The notes beneath the pieces were generated by a model. It was not told where the DNA came from. It was given only the letters and a program-made list of their open reading frames with translations, and did not search any database. The translations under genes and the position numbers were made by a program. Below, piece by piece: positions 10,714 through 20,077 of a stretch of DNA of 64,000 nt. Positions within the stretch are counted from its first letter, which is position 1. Every line of letters begins with the position of its first letter. Location: contig NZ_CP042435.1 of NCBI RefSeq assembly GCF_007971225.1, forward strand, positions 3,351,501 to 3,415,500, written 5' to 3'. The stretch is from Panacibacter ginsenosidivorans. GTDB lineage: Bacteria > Bacteroidota > Bacteroidia > Chitinophagales > Chitinophagaceae.

Positions 10714-11475
10714 ATGAGTTATTTCAAAAACAATCGCAGAAAATTTTTGCAACAATCAGCAACAGGATTGGGAATGTTATCATTGCCTGCTTTATTAAAT
10801 GCGCAGGTTACGAATAAAAAAGACAAGAAGAAAATTGTTTGTGTCGGCGGCCATCCGGATGATCCTGAAAGTGGCTGTGGCGGCACGCTTGCTAAGTTTG
10901 CAAATGCAGGTCATGATGTAACAATTATTTATTTAACAACAGGGGAAGCAGGCATAGAAGGCAAATCTCATGATGAAGCAGCTGCAATTAGAAAACAGGA
11001 AGCCATTAATGCATGCAAAATATTAAATGCAAAACCTGTATTTGCCGGACAAATAGATGGAGATACGATTGTAAATAATGAATGGTTGCAAAAGCTGCAA
11101 CAACTCATCAAGAATGAATCTCCTGATATTGTGTTTGCACACTGGTCGATTGATTCACATAAAGATCATCAATGCGCAAGTTTATTAACTATACAAACAT
11201 GGATGCGTGCACAACAAAAATTCCCATTGTATTTTTTTGAAGTTTGTACCGGCGAACAAACCATGACTTTTCATCCAACAGATTATATTGATATCAGCGA
11301 TACACAGCAACAAAAAAGAAAAGCGGTGTATTGCCACACCAGCCAGGAGCCGCCGGGCATCTATGCCTGCGGCCATGCGGCTATGGAAGAATTTCGTGGA
11401 AGAGAAATTGGTGTAAAAGCTGCAGAAGCATTTGTAAGAATGAACGGAAGAACGCAAGGTGGTTTATCAATATGA
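10714..11475 (+). CDS. PIG-L family deacetylase with Tat-like signal
   Basis: 253 aa. The N-terminus has a twin-arginine type leader (NNRRKFLQQSATGLGML). The zinc site of the LmbE/PIG-L fold is visible as GGHPDDPESGCGG, where the usual Glu after HPDD is Pro, and SHKDHQ near residue 150. Members remove N-acetyl from GlcNAc-linked substrates. The HPDD metal-binding residues are kept, so activity is plausible. The gene is alone between inverted repeat units 6 and 7. Confidence 0.88.
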   Translation: MSYFKNNRRKFLQQSATGLGMLSLPALLNAQVTNKKDKKKIVCVGGHPDDPESGCGGTLAKFANAGHDVTIIYLTTGEAGIEGKSHDEAAAIRKQEAINACKILNAKPVFAGQIDGDTIVNNEWLQKLQQLIKNESPDIVFAHWSIDSHKDHQCASLLTIQTWMRAQQKFPLYFFEVCTGEQTMTFHPTDYIDISDTQQQKRKAVYCHTSQEPPGIYACGHAAMEEFRGREIGVKAAEAFVRMNGRTQGGLSI

Positions 11476-11491
11476 TGAATTATGATCAGGT

Positions 11492-11548
11492 GTACAAGTG
11501 TGCGACGCAAGAAAAATTTAATAGTTATTCTAAAGCGTGACTCATAAC
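11492..11548 (+). repeat. GTAC repeat unit 7
   Basis: Core GTACAAGTGTGCGACGCAAG (11492-11511), AAAAATTTAATAGTTATTC, and an end GACTCATAA that touches the 3' end of the next gene. Confidence 0.9.
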
Positions 11549-11551
11549 ATT

Positions 11552-12697
11552 TTAAAAACTTACGCGGCTATTTATTCTGCTTAGCAACATGTTATAACTG
11601 TCACGTAATAATTTATCAGCAATATCTTCTCTGCGTGGTTCATTTACGAAACTATTGTTGATCAATCTAAGATCATCGGCAGTCAATGCACGACTATCTC
11701 CACGATATGTTGCAGTTTGAATCTCCCAGTTGTAAGTGTTGGAAAAATTATCATAGAAACTATTTCGGCTGCTGTATGCATCATAAATGCGGCATTGCAA
11801 TGTGGCATTGCTTTGCATGTAGCGTTTGGTTACATATACAGTTGCTGTAACTGTTGTGTAGATTGGTCTTGGCGGGTTTGTTTTTGTTTCTCCTGTTTTT
11901 ATCTGTGCAGTTCTGTTAAGTGTATAATATTGTGTAAAAAGCTGGCTTATAAAAATGCGTGTGAAATTAAGATCAACAATTTTATCGGGCTGTATGTTTT
12001 GAGATCTTGCTTCCCAATCGTTGAAAAATTTTACGTTGCGGTAAGAACGAAAATTGAGATCACGAACCATTTGTTGTTGCAGCCAGTCATTTTGAAACCC
12101 CCAGAAATTATAACCATTGTTGTAATAGTTAACCGGATTCACAATAACTTTTATATAAGACTTATCATAAGCTTCCGCCATCAGGTCTTTTACATCTTTA
12201 TAACCGGGAACCGCTTTGTTTGCTTTTACAAAATAATCATAAGCTTTCTGTGCACCTTCTCTTGTGTTGTAATTTAAATTGGAAACTCCTTGTTCATAAT
12301 ATTCATCTGCCGCATGATTATATTCTTCCTGTATTTTATAAGACGGATCCCATGGGTTGGGCAATGCTTCTTTTGCTGCAGGTGTGGAAAGAATCGCTTC
12401 ATACATGTGTTGCATTACAAGCCATTCATTGGCTAAAGCAATGTGCCTGTCACCGCCGCCAAGATTATAATATTTTGCATCTGTAAGGCTATCTCTTTTA
12501 TTTAATGCTGCCCTGTAAGCCTCTGGCAGCAAGTGTTTCGCTTCTTCATCATTTGGGTTTTTCTTCAAACGATCAACAAGGTCAAATACCTGTTTGTCTT
12601 CAAAAGTGTAATTCTGTTTTACAGCGCTTGTTGTACCACAACCATAATAGGCAAGAATAAATAATAAGAAAAATAATTGCAGCAAGCGGTGCACCAT
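11552..12697 (-). CDS. Lipoprotein of unknown function
   Basis: 381 aa. Lipoprotein leader with lipobox AYYGC around residue 20. The first half is helical, TPR-like and rich in Asn-Pro pairs. The second half is rich in Tyr, Asn and Thr and probably beta-structured. No catalytic motif recognised. It is probably anchored in the outer or inner membrane. It sits between repeat units 7 and 8, whose CTCAT ends face it. Confidence 0.75.
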   Translation of the reverse strand: MVHRLLQLFFLLFILAYYGCGTTSAVKQNYTFEDKQVFDLVDRLKKNPNDEEAKHLLPEAYRAALNKRDSLTDAKYYNLGGGDRHIALANEWLVMQHMYEAILSTPAAKEALPNPWDPSYKIQEEYNHAADEYYEQGVSNLNYNTREGAQKAYDYFVKANKAVPGYKDVKDLMAEAYDKSYIKVIVNPVNYYNNGYNFWGFQNDWLQQQMVRDLNFRSYRNVKFFNDWEARSQNIQPDKIVDLNFTRIFISQLFTQYYTLNRTAQIKTGETKTNPPRPIYTTVTATVYVTKRYMQSNATLQCRIYDAYSSRNSFYDNFSNTYNWEIQTATYRGDSRALTADDLRLINNSFVNEPRREDIADKLLRDSYNMLLSRINSRVSF

Positions 12698-12730
12698 GGT
12701 GTTCTGTTTTGATGCAGAAAGGTAATAATT

Positions 12731-12787
12731 TTTATGAGCTTGGCGATAGAATATGCATGATGCTTACGTTGCGTCGCACACTTGAAC
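12731..12787 (-). repeat. GTAC repeat unit 8
   Basis: TTTATGAGCTTGGCG end, core GTTGCGTCGCACACTTGAAC at 12768-12787 (GTAC changed to GAAC). Forms an empty inverted pair with unit 9 (81-bp spacer). Confidence 0.85.
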
Positions 12788-12868
12788 TGAAGAATGCAAT
12801 TCAAAAATCAGAAATCAAACCAGAGGCGACAAGTTTTTGCCTTCTGCTTCGATACTATTTATCCTGCA

Positions 12869-12922
12869 GTACAAGTGAGTGACACAACAGGCGATGCCAA
12901 AAGACATGCAGTTGACAACAAA
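12869..12922 (+). repeat. GTAC repeat unit 9 (GTGACAC subfamily)
   Basis: Core GTACAAGTGAGTGACACAAC (12869-12888) followed by AGGCGATGCCAAAA. Abuts the 3' end of the small lipoprotein gene. Confidence 0.9.
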
Positions 12923-12926
12923 AAAA

Positions 12927-13262
12927 TTATAAAGGAGATATATTTAGCACTTCAATGAGTTTACCGCTGCAATCGCCTCCGGCATCTTTCCATTCAATTT
13001 TTACTTTGGTGGGATAACTGATATTGTTCACATTTAAAGAAGAGCCTTCCGGAATTTTGTCAAACTTATATTCTTTGCCGTCAATATTTACAAGCCAGCC
13101 CCAGCAACAGGCACACTTGTCCGGATTCAATCCTGTAATTGTTCCGGTGGATTTTTCAGATGAATTGTCAGAGGTATTTACTGCAGATTCTTTGTCAGCA
13201 GTTTTACTACAGGAAGTAATAAGCAAAGCGGCTGTAAGAAGCGTAAGAAATACATTTTTCAT
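12927..13262 (-). CDS. Small lipoprotein with a CxCCWGW motif
   Basis: 111 aa. Lipobox ITSC (Cys around residue 18), a Ser/Asp-rich linker, then a compact domain with DKCACCWGW near residue 50 and a late GGDCSG. The cluster of Cys next to Trp suggests a disulphide or metal-bound fold. Function unknown. Upstream lies purU on the same strand, 60 bp away, so co-transcription is possible. Confidence 0.75.
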   Translation of the reverse strand: MKNVFLTLLTAALLITSCSKTADKESAVNTSDNSSEKSTGTITGLNPDKCACCWGWLVNIDGKEYKFDKIPEGSSLNVNNISYPTKVKIEWKDAGGDCSGKLIEVLNISPL

Positions 13263-13321
13263 TTGGCAATGTTTTTAAAAATGACAAAGAAAAAAAACCG
13301 GGCGTTGCACCGCTTATGTAT

Positions 13322-14149
13322 TTATTCAAACACAACTGTTTTATTCTTGTAGACAAACACACGATCATCAAACACAAGTTGCAAAGCTCTTGCAAGCACA
13401 GCTGTTTCAATTTCTTTACCGGCTTTCATCATGCCACTTGCTGTAAATGTATGGTTAACCGGAATGATCTGCTGCGCAATAATGGGACCTTCATCAAGAT
13501 CGTTTGTTACAAAATGCGCAGTTGCGCCAATCAGTTTTACGCCACGCTCAAACGCTTTCCTGTAAGGGTTAGCGCCGATGAATGCCGGGAGAAACGAATG
13601 ATGAATGTTAATGATTTGAGTAGGAAAATAAGTCACGAATTCCGGCGAGAGAATACGCATGAATTTTGCAAGCACAAGGTAATCGTAGTTATAAGCACCG
13701 ATGGCATTTTGCAATTCTTCTTCAAATGCAACCTTATCTTTTTCTTCATGCGAAATGAAATGAAAAGGAATATCAAAGCGATCACAAATGTTTTCTAATG
13801 TAATGTGGTTGCCAATTACGCATTGCACAGATGCGCCCAATGTTTTAAAATGATTGCGGATAAGAATATCAGCAAGACAATGATATTCTTTTGTAACGAG
13901 TACAATTATTTTTTTCTCAGGACTTGGGTCAACTTTTATTATTGCATCAGTTGGTAATACATTTCTTATTTTTTCTTCTAAATTTTGTGCATCCGAATAT
14001 TGTTCAATTTCTACACGCATAAAGAAGCGGTTCTCTTCTTTATCTACATGTTCACGCATAGAAATAATGTTGATGTTTTCTTTTGCCAGCGCACCTGAAA
14101 TTGCCGCAACTAATCCTACCTGGTCCTTACATTGAATAACGATGATCAA
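13322..14149 (-). CDS. purU: Formyltetrahydrofolate deformylase
   Basis: 275 aa, usual length. N-terminal ACT domain (CKDQVGLVAAISGALAKENIN), then a formyltransferase-like domain with NIHHSFLPAFIGANPY (catalytic Asn/His) and DLDEGPIIAQ (catalytic Asp). It hydrolyses 10-formyl-THF to formate and THF, supplying formate and balancing one-carbon units. polA lies 46 bp upstream on the same strand, so both may share a transcript. Confidence 0.95.
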   Translation of the reverse strand: MIIVIQCKDQVGLVAAISGALAKENINIISMREHVDKEENRFFMRVEIEQYSDAQNLEEKIRNVLPTDAIIKVDPSPEKKIIVLVTKEYHCLADILIRNHFKTLGASVQCVIGNHITLENICDRFDIPFHFISHEEKDKVAFEEELQNAIGAYNYDYLVLAKFMRILSPEFVTYFPTQIINIHHSFLPAFIGANPYRKAFERGVKLIGATAHFVTNDLDEGPIIAQQIIPVNHTFTASGMMKAGKEIETAVLARALQLVFDDRVFVYKNKTVVFE

Positions 14150-14195
14150 ACTATTTTAATTTATTGTTTAGTGCTCGTTGTAAATTGTTCATTGA

Positions 14196-17045
14196 TTAAT
14201 GTGCTTCCAGCCAATTATCACCAAAACCAACTTCTGCTTCAACTGGCACGCCGTGTGGTAATGGTAATGCTGCCTTCATGTTTTCGAGTATCAAAGGCTT
14301 AAGTGTATCCATTTCTTCTTTCAATGCATCGAAGACCAACTCATCATGTACCTGTAAAAGCATTTTGCTTTGTAATTTTTCTTTCTTCATGGCTGCATGA
14401 ATTTTTATCATTGCCAGTTTTATCATATCAGCAGCAGTGCCCTGTATAGGAGAGTTAATGGCATTTCTTTCGGCAAAACCCCTAACTGTAAAGTTTGATG
14501 AATTGATGTCTCTTAACCAGCGTTTACGCCCCATCAGTGTTTGCACATAGCCATGTTCTCTTGCAAAGTTGATGGTGTCATCCATATACTTTGTAATGCC
14601 AATGAATTCCTTCTTGTAATTGTCAATGATCTCTTTTGCTTCTGACCTGCTGATGCCAAGATTATCTGCCAGTCCAAACGCCCCCTGGCCATAAATGATC
14701 CCGAAGTTTACGCTCTTTGCTTTATACCGCATTTCTTTCGTTACATCTTTTGCTTCTATGTTATATACTTTAGCAGCGGTGGCAGTATGAATATCTATGC
14801 CGCTTTTAAACGCCTCGCACATGTTAGGGTCACCGCTGATGCCGGCGACTATGCGCAATTCAATCTGCGAATAATCTGAGCTAACCAAAACATGTTTATC
14901 ATCTCTTGGTATAAATGCTTTACGAATTTCTTTACCGCGGTCTGTGCGGATTGGAATATTCTGTAGGTTAGGATTATTACTGCTCAGTCTTCCTGTGACT
15001 GCCACAGCCTGTGCGTAAGATGTATGCACACGCCCAGTTTTTTTATTAATCAGTAAAGGCAATGAATCTACATAAGTTGATTTCAATTTTGTCAATTCCC
15101 TGTAAACAAGAATATCCGCAACGATTGGGTTTGTGTGAGAAAGTTTCAACAACACATCTTCGCCTGTGGCATACTGGCCGGTCTTTGTTTTCTTTGCTTT
15201 GGGATCAAGTTTCAATTTTTCAAACAACACTTCACCCAATTGTTTCGGAGAAGACAGATTGAATTTTACACCTGCTCCTGCATACACATTTTCTTCAGCT
15301 AATCTTGCTTCGCGTTCTAATTCTTTGGAATAATCTTTTAAAAACCCTTCGTCTATTTTTATGCCTTCAAATTCCATGTCAGTTAACACTTTTACCAAAG
15401 GATTTTCCACTTCATAAAAAACTTTTTCCACTTCTTTTTCTTTCAAACCCGGGTGCAGTGCATGTTTCAGTTGTAAGGTTATATCTGCATCTTCCGCAGC
15501 ATAATCTTTTATTTTTTCGACTTCCACATCACGCATGTTGCCCTGGTTCTTGCCTTTCTTGCCGATAAGTTCTTCAATGTGCACCGGCTCATAGCCCAGG
15601 TATTGTGCACTTAACAAATCCATACTGCGTCTGCCTTCAGGTTCTATTACATAATGTGCCAGCATCGTATCATAAATATTTCCCTTCAATTCAATCCCAT
15701 ACCACTTTAATACAAGCATATCGTACTTAAGATTCTGCCCGATCCATGTAATCTTTTCTGAATTAAACAACGGCGTAAATTGTTCCAGTATTTTTTTAGT
15801 TGCTGTTTGATCTGCAGGACAAGGAATATAATAAGCTTCATGCGGAATATAAGAAAAGCTCATTCCCACCAATTCAGCATCATTTGCATCAATGCCTGTT
15901 GTTTCTGTGTCAAAACATATTTCTGTTTGTTGCAACAGGTCCTTTACTAATGCAGCAATCTTTTCTTGTGTATCTGCAAGAATATAATTGTGTGCTGTGT
16001 TGTTGATATTTTTATCAGCACCAAAACCAGTAGCCTCAACATCTGCATTACCATCTGTATTTGCAGCAACTTCTTTCTTTTCACTTTTTGCTTTTGACTT
16101 TTCGCTTTGCTCAACAACGTTTCCAAACAAGTCAGTCTGAACACCTACCGGGGCAGTTTGAAACACATTGAATTCTTCTCCCAACACACGTTTACCAAGC
16201 GTTTTAAATTCAAGCTCTGTAAATACTTCTATTAATGCAGGCTTGTTCCATTCTTTCAAACAGAATTGTTCTTCGTGAAATTCAACAGGCACATTGGTAA
16301 TTATTCTTGCCAGTTTTTTACTCATGATGGCACTTTCTTTTCCATTGCGTACTTTTTCACCTAGCGATCCTTTTATATTATCTGCATTTGCAAGAATATT
16401 TTCTATAGAGCCATATTCTTTCAGAAGCTTTGCTGCTGTCTTTTCACCGATTCCCGGAATGCCCGGAATATTATCTACTGCATCACCCATCAACCCAAGA
16501 ATATCCACTACCTGGTCAACCCTTTCAATATCCCATTTCGTACATACTTCTTTCGGACCCATTATTTCAACATCTCCGCCCTGGTAACCGGGTTTATAAA
16601 TAAATATTCCATCTCTAACCAACTGACCATAATCTTTATCCGGTGTAACCATATACACATCGTAACCCGCATCATGCGCCTGCCATGCAAGCGTTCCAAT
16701 TACATCATCCGCTTCATAACCTGTAACACCAATTACGGGAATATTAAATCCTTCAATAATGCGCTTGATAAACGGAATTGCAGCCGAAAGATCCTCCGGT
16801 GTCTCCTGCCTGTTTGCTTTATAATCCGCAAAGTCGGTATGTCTTTCTGTTACACCTTCTACATCAAAGCAAACGGCCATGTGCGAGGGCTTTTCTTTAT
16901 TCATAAGGTCAAACAATGTATTGGTAAAACCAAACTGCGCATTGGTATTAATACCTTTCGACGTAATACGTGGGTTACGTATCAATGCATAATATGCACG
17001 AAAAATAAGTGCATACGCATCCAGTAAAAATAATTTCTTAGCCAT
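14196..17045 (-). CDS. polA: DNA polymerase I
   Basis: 949 aa with all three domains. 5' nuclease at about 1-290 (LLDAYALIFRAYYAL, GYEADDVIG). 3'-5' exonuclease at about 350-545 with an intact DEDD set (CFDTETTG, NLKYD, YAAEDAD), so proofreading should be active. Family A polymerase at about 560-949 with SSDYSQIELR, KSVNFGIIYG and QVHDELVF. A Lys/Glu/Ala-rich, low-complexity linker lies between the first two domains. Its role is gap filling, primer removal and repair. The ATG at 17045 fits MAKKLFLLDAYA. Confidence 0.97.
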   Translation of the reverse strand: MAKKLFLLDAYALIFRAYYALIRNPRITSKGINTNAQFGFTNTLFDLMNKEKPSHMAVCFDVEGVTERHTDFADYKANRQETPEDLSAAIPFIKRIIEGFNIPVIGVTGYEADDVIGTLAWQAHDAGYDVYMVTPDKDYGQLVRDGIFIYKPGYQGGDVEIMGPKEVCTKWDIERVDQVVDILGLMGDAVDNIPGIPGIGEKTAAKLLKEYGSIENILANADNIKGSLGEKVRNGKESAIMSKKLARIITNVPVEFHEEQFCLKEWNKPALIEVFTELEFKTLGKRVLGEEFNVFQTAPVGVQTDLFGNVVEQSEKSKAKSEKKEVAANTDGNADVEATGFGADKNINNTAHNYILADTQEKIAALVKDLLQQTEICFDTETTGIDANDAELVGMSFSYIPHEAYYIPCPADQTATKKILEQFTPLFNSEKITWIGQNLKYDMLVLKWYGIELKGNIYDTMLAHYVIEPEGRRSMDLLSAQYLGYEPVHIEELIGKKGKNQGNMRDVEVEKIKDYAAEDADITLQLKHALHPGLKEKEVEKVFYEVENPLVKVLTDMEFEGIKIDEGFLKDYSKELEREARLAEENVYAGAGVKFNLSSPKQLGEVLFEKLKLDPKAKKTKTGQYATGEDVLLKLSHTNPIVADILVYRELTKLKSTYVDSLPLLINKKTGRVHTSYAQAVAVTGRLSSNNPNLQNIPIRTDRGKEIRKAFIPRDDKHVLVSSDYSQIELRIVAGISGDPNMCEAFKSGIDIHTATAAKVYNIEAKDVTKEMRYKAKSVNFGIIYGQGAFGLADNLGISRSEAKEIIDNYKKEFIGITKYMDDTINFAREHGYVQTLMGRKRWLRDINSSNFTVRGFAERNAINSPIQGTAADMIKLAMIKIHAAMKKEKLQSKMLLQVHDELVFDALKEEMDTLKPLILENMKAALPLPHGVPVEAEVGFGDNWLEAH

Positions 17046-17097
17046 GCAGCTAAGGTAGGGAATTCACATTTCGGATTTGTGATTTATGATTCTGGAT

Positions 17098-17155
17098 TTT
17101 TGGGGAACGAACTGCAGTGCTGCTATAAAGCTTTGGTTGTGTCACTCACTTGTAC
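17098..17155 (-). repeat. GTAC repeat unit 10 (GTGACAC subfamily)
   Basis: TTTTGGGGAACGAACTGC end, CTATAAAGCTTTG, core GTTGTGTCACTCACTTGTAC at 17136-17155. Inverted partner of unit 11 around murF. Confidence 0.9.
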
Positions 17156-17223
17156 GTCCGGTTCAATGAGCAGCAATAGTTACATCTTCCTTTGTTTCCG
17201 TAAATTGCCACAAATTTTTACAG

Positions 17224-18507
17224 GTGACCATAGAATCATTATACCAGATATTTCTGCAGCATCCATCTATACAAACAGACACACGCAAACTAAAACCAGG
17301 CGACCTTTTCTTTGCGCTTAAAGGACCAAACTTCAACGGTAATCTTTTTGCATTGAAAGCACTCGAAATGGGTGCGGCTTATTCAATCGTTGATGAAGAT
17401 ATTGAAGGTGCAAATGACAGCATTATTAAGACAGACGATGTACTAACTGCTTTACAGCAACTCGCAAAATACCACCGCGAACAATTTAATATTCCTTTTA
17501 TCGCTATCACCGGGAGTAATGGTAAAACCACCACAAAGGAATTAGTGAGCACTGTGCTCGCTTCACATTTTAAAACATATACTACAGAGGGAAATTTGAA
17601 TAATCATATTGGCATTCCTATTACATTACTAAGTGTACAAAAAGATGCTGAAATGGCCGTGATAGAAATGGGTGCCAACCACCAGAAAGAAATTGCAAGC
17701 TACTGTGTTTATACACAACCAACACATGGCATCATCACCAATTGCGGCAAAGCACACCTGGAAGGTTTTGGTGGCATTGAAGGTGTAAGGAAAGGAAAGG
17801 GTGAATTGTTTGATTATATAAGAGCCCGCAATGGGACTGTATTTGCTTATGATGATTACGATTATTTGCACGATATGAGCAAAGACATTCAACACATTGA
17901 ATGGTATGGATCAAAAAAAGGAACTGTTACTGGTCATGTGTTGCAAAGCGAACCATTTTTGGAAGTGGCGTTTACAAAAGGAGGTTCTTTTACTTCTCTT
18001 AAAACGCAATTGGTAGGCGATTATAATTTGCCAAACGTTTTGTGTGCGGTAGCTGTAGGGAAACATTTTAATGTGCCTGATGAAAAAATAAGATCGGCCA
18101 TTGAAAATTATATACCATCTAACAGCAGGTCTCAGTTAATGGAAAAGGGAAGCAACAAAATTATTCTTGATGCTTATAATGCCAATCCAAGCAGCATGAA
18201 ACTGGCGATAGAAAATTTTGCCAAACTGCATGCTGATAAAAAAGTTTTAATGCTCGGCGGAATGATGGAACTTGGCGAAGAAAGCATTGCAGAGCATAAA
18301 AATATTATTGCACAAATTGATGCATATAAATGGGATGCTGTTGTATTAGTGGGTGGAGATTTTGCTAAGATTGATCATGCTTATACTTTCTTTGCTAATT
18401 CAACAGAAGCTGCAGTATGGTTGCAGCAGCAACATTTTGAAAATACTTACCTGCTTGTAAAAGGATCGAGAAGTATGGCAATGGAAAAAGTTTTGCAGCC
18501 TGTGTAG
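17224..18507 (+). CDS. murF: UDP-MurNAc-tripeptide--D-Ala-D-Ala ligase
   Basis: 427 aa. Begins at a GTG (17224), as no in-frame ATG lies near; the product then starts TIESLYQIFLQHPSIQTDTR as in the family. Mur ligase ATP loop ITGSNGKTTTKEL near residue 97, NHIGIPITLL, EMGANHQKEIA, and the C-terminal DAYNANPSSM. It adds D-Ala-D-Ala in cytoplasmic peptidoglycan synthesis. It is separate from any mur/dcw cluster, a single gene enclosed by inverted repeat units 10 and 11. Confidence 0.95.
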   Translation: MTIESLYQIFLQHPSIQTDTRKLKPGDLFFALKGPNFNGNLFALKALEMGAAYSIVDEDIEGANDSIIKTDDVLTALQQLAKYHREQFNIPFIAITGSNGKTTTKELVSTVLASHFKTYTTEGNLNNHIGIPITLLSVQKDAEMAVIEMGANHQKEIASYCVYTQPTHGIITNCGKAHLEGFGGIEGVRKGKGELFDYIRARNGTVFAYDDYDYLHDMSKDIQHIEWYGSKKGTVTGHVLQSEPFLEVAFTKGGSFTSLKTQLVGDYNLPNVLCAVAVGKHFNVPDEKIRSAIENYIPSNSRSQLMEKGSNKIILDAYNANPSSMKLAIENFAKLHADKKVLMLGGMMELGEESIAEHKNIIAQIDAYKWDAVVLVGGDFAKIDHAYTFFANSTEAAVWLQQQHFENTYLLVKGSRSMAMEKVLQPV

Positions 18508-18623
18508 CTTTTTTCCCGCAAAGACGCCAAGGCCAAAGAAGCGAGAAAATACGCGTTGCAGCTTTCCTCATTATGTTTTGCTCTGCGTGATACTCTTTCT
18601 CTTTTTTAAACAATGAGCAGAAC

Positions 18624-18680
18624 GTATAAGAGTGCGACGCAACAGGTGATGCCATAAAAACAATTGCACGGCTCATAAAA
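18624..18680 (+). repeat. GTAC repeat unit 11
   Basis: Core GTATAAGAGTGCGACGCAAC (18624-18643), AGGTGATGCCATAAAA, and an end CGGCTCATAAAA only 10 bp before the Crp-family ATG. Both flanks of the murF pair also contain an AATGAGCAG word inside the GTAC ends. Confidence 0.9.
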
Positions 18681-18689
18681 ATAATAACT

Positions 18690-19322
18690 ATGAATCTTCG
18701 TGAAAAATTTCCTCAGCTGGAACCCGCCTTGATCAATGAAATGGAAACAGAAGGCATGATAAAAGAATTTACTGCAGGCGACATACTGATGCGTAAAGGT
18801 CAATACATCAAAAGCACCATACTTATACTAGAAGGCATTGTAAAAATCTTTAGGGAAGATGAGGAAGGTGCAGAGTTTTTGATGTATTACCTGCAACCGG
18901 GTGAGGCTTGCGCCATCTCTATTATTTGTGCATCAAAAGCAGAAACAAGCCAGATAAGCGCCGTGGCAATGGAAGACACAACTGCTTTGATGGTGCCGAT
19001 AAGATTCATGGATGAATGGATGAGCAAATACAAAAGCTGGTACTACTTTGTTCTGGAGACTTATCGCAACAGGTTTGAGGAATTGCTTATTGTTATTGAT
19101 AATGTTGCATTCAGAGGCATGGATGAACGCTTGTTTTTCTATTTAAAACGCTATACAGAAACGAATCACTCCAATATTATTTCTCTCTCTCACCAGCAAA
19201 TCGCCGACGAACTGAATTCTTCCCGGGAAGTGATCTCAAGGTTGCTGAAAAAAATGGAGCAACGCGGACTGGTTGTACTTAACAGGAACTCCATAGAATT
19301 GAATGCAAAAGCAGTTCTGTGA
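18690..19322 (+). CDS. Crp/Fnr family transcription regulator
   Basis: 210 aa. N-terminal cyclic-nucleotide-binding-like beta roll (residues about 20-130; KGQYIKSTILILEGIVKIFRED), dimer helix, and a C-terminal winged HTH (LSHQQIADELNSSREVISRLLKKME). The effector cassette lacks a clear GEL...R motif (GEACAISIICASKAE), so cAMP binding is doubtful. It heads a run with rhodanese, thioredoxin and DUF983 genes, suggesting a redox or sulfur-stress regulator. Starts 10 bp after repeat unit 11. Confidence 0.92.
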   Translation: MNLREKFPQLEPALINEMETEGMIKEFTAGDILMRKGQYIKSTILILEGIVKIFREDEEGAEFLMYYLQPGEACAISIICASKAETSQISAVAMEDTTALMVPIRFMDEWMSKYKSWYYFVLETYRNRFEELLIVIDNVAFRGMDERLFFYLKRYTETNHSNIISLSHQQIADELNSSREVISRLLKKMEQRGLVVLNRNSIELNAKAVL

Positions 19323-19377
19323 CGTTAGTCACTTTTATTCTAAAATGCAAGGCTGACCTTTGCCTAAAATAAAAAAT

Positions 19378-19671
19378 ATGGGATTCTTTCAAAAATTATT
19401 TGGCAACGGCAACAAAGATGAATTAAAGGTCTTACTCGACAGAGGCGCATTATTGATTGATGTGCGCAGCAGGGAAGAGTTTAATGCTGGTCATGCTCCA
19501 AAAGCAATTAATATTCCATTGCAAATGTTGGTTCAGTCAACAGACAGGCTGAAAGGAAAAAACGTAATAACCGTTTGCAAAAGTGGCGCAAGAAGTGCTA
19601 TGGCGGTGACGATGTTGCAGAAAGAAGGCGTAAAAGCTTTCAACGGTGGCGCATGGGATAACTGGCAGTAA
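19378..19671 (+). CDS. Rhodanese-like sulfurtransferase
   Basis: 97 aa from ATG 19378; a TTG at 19360 is in frame but adds only six residues without support. Single rhodanese domain: LIDVRSREEFNAGHAPKAINIP and the active-site loop CKSGARS with the catalytic Cys. It transfers sulfane sulfur or delivers persulfide. Lies 55 bp after the Crp gene and 28 bp before the thioredoxin start. Confidence 0.93.
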   Translation: MGFFQKLFGNGNKDELKVLLDRGALLIDVRSREEFNAGHAPKAINIPLQMLVQSTDRLKGKNVITVCKSGARSAMAVTMLQKEGVKAFNGGAWDNWQ

Positions 19672-19699
19672 GTTTGATGCTTTTATAAAAATTTTTGTT

Positions 19700-20023
19700 A
19701 TGGCAACTTCAGTAAACGAAACTTATAGCGAGATCATCAACGGGACAACGCCTGTGCTGGTAGATTTCTCTGCAGAATGGTGCGGACCCTGTAAAATGAT
19801 GGCGCCGATACTTAAAGAACTGCATGGTATGCTGGGCAGCGCGGTGCGTATTTTAAAAATTGATGTGGACAGGAACCCAAAGCTTGCGGCTCAATATAAT
19901 ATAAGTGGTGTGCCTACGCTTATCTTATTCCAAAGTGGAAAAGTATTATGGCGGCAATCAGGGGTTATGCCTGCAAACCAGTTGGTTAAAGTTATAAAAC
20001 AACATGCGGTGCTTGCTGCATAA
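19700..20023 (+). CDS. trxA: Thioredoxin
   Basis: 107 aa from ATG 19700; the upstream in-frame ATG at 19646 overlaps the rhodanese gene and adds sequence unlike thioredoxins. Active site EWCGPCKMM and the cis-Pro loop SGVPTLILF are intact. Cytoplasmic dithiol-disulfide reductant. Co-transcribed with the rhodanese gene, which suggests it reduces the persulfide carrier, although it could be a general thioredoxin. Confidence 0.93.
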   Translation: MATSVNETYSEIINGTTPVLVDFSAEWCGPCKMMAPILKELHGMLGSAVRILKIDVDRNPKLAAQYNISGVPTLILFQSGKVLWRQSGVMPANQLVKVIKQHAVLAA

Positions 20024-20077
20024 AATTTACTTACCTGAGCAATTAAAACACGAACTTTGCAGGCGAAATTACAGATC

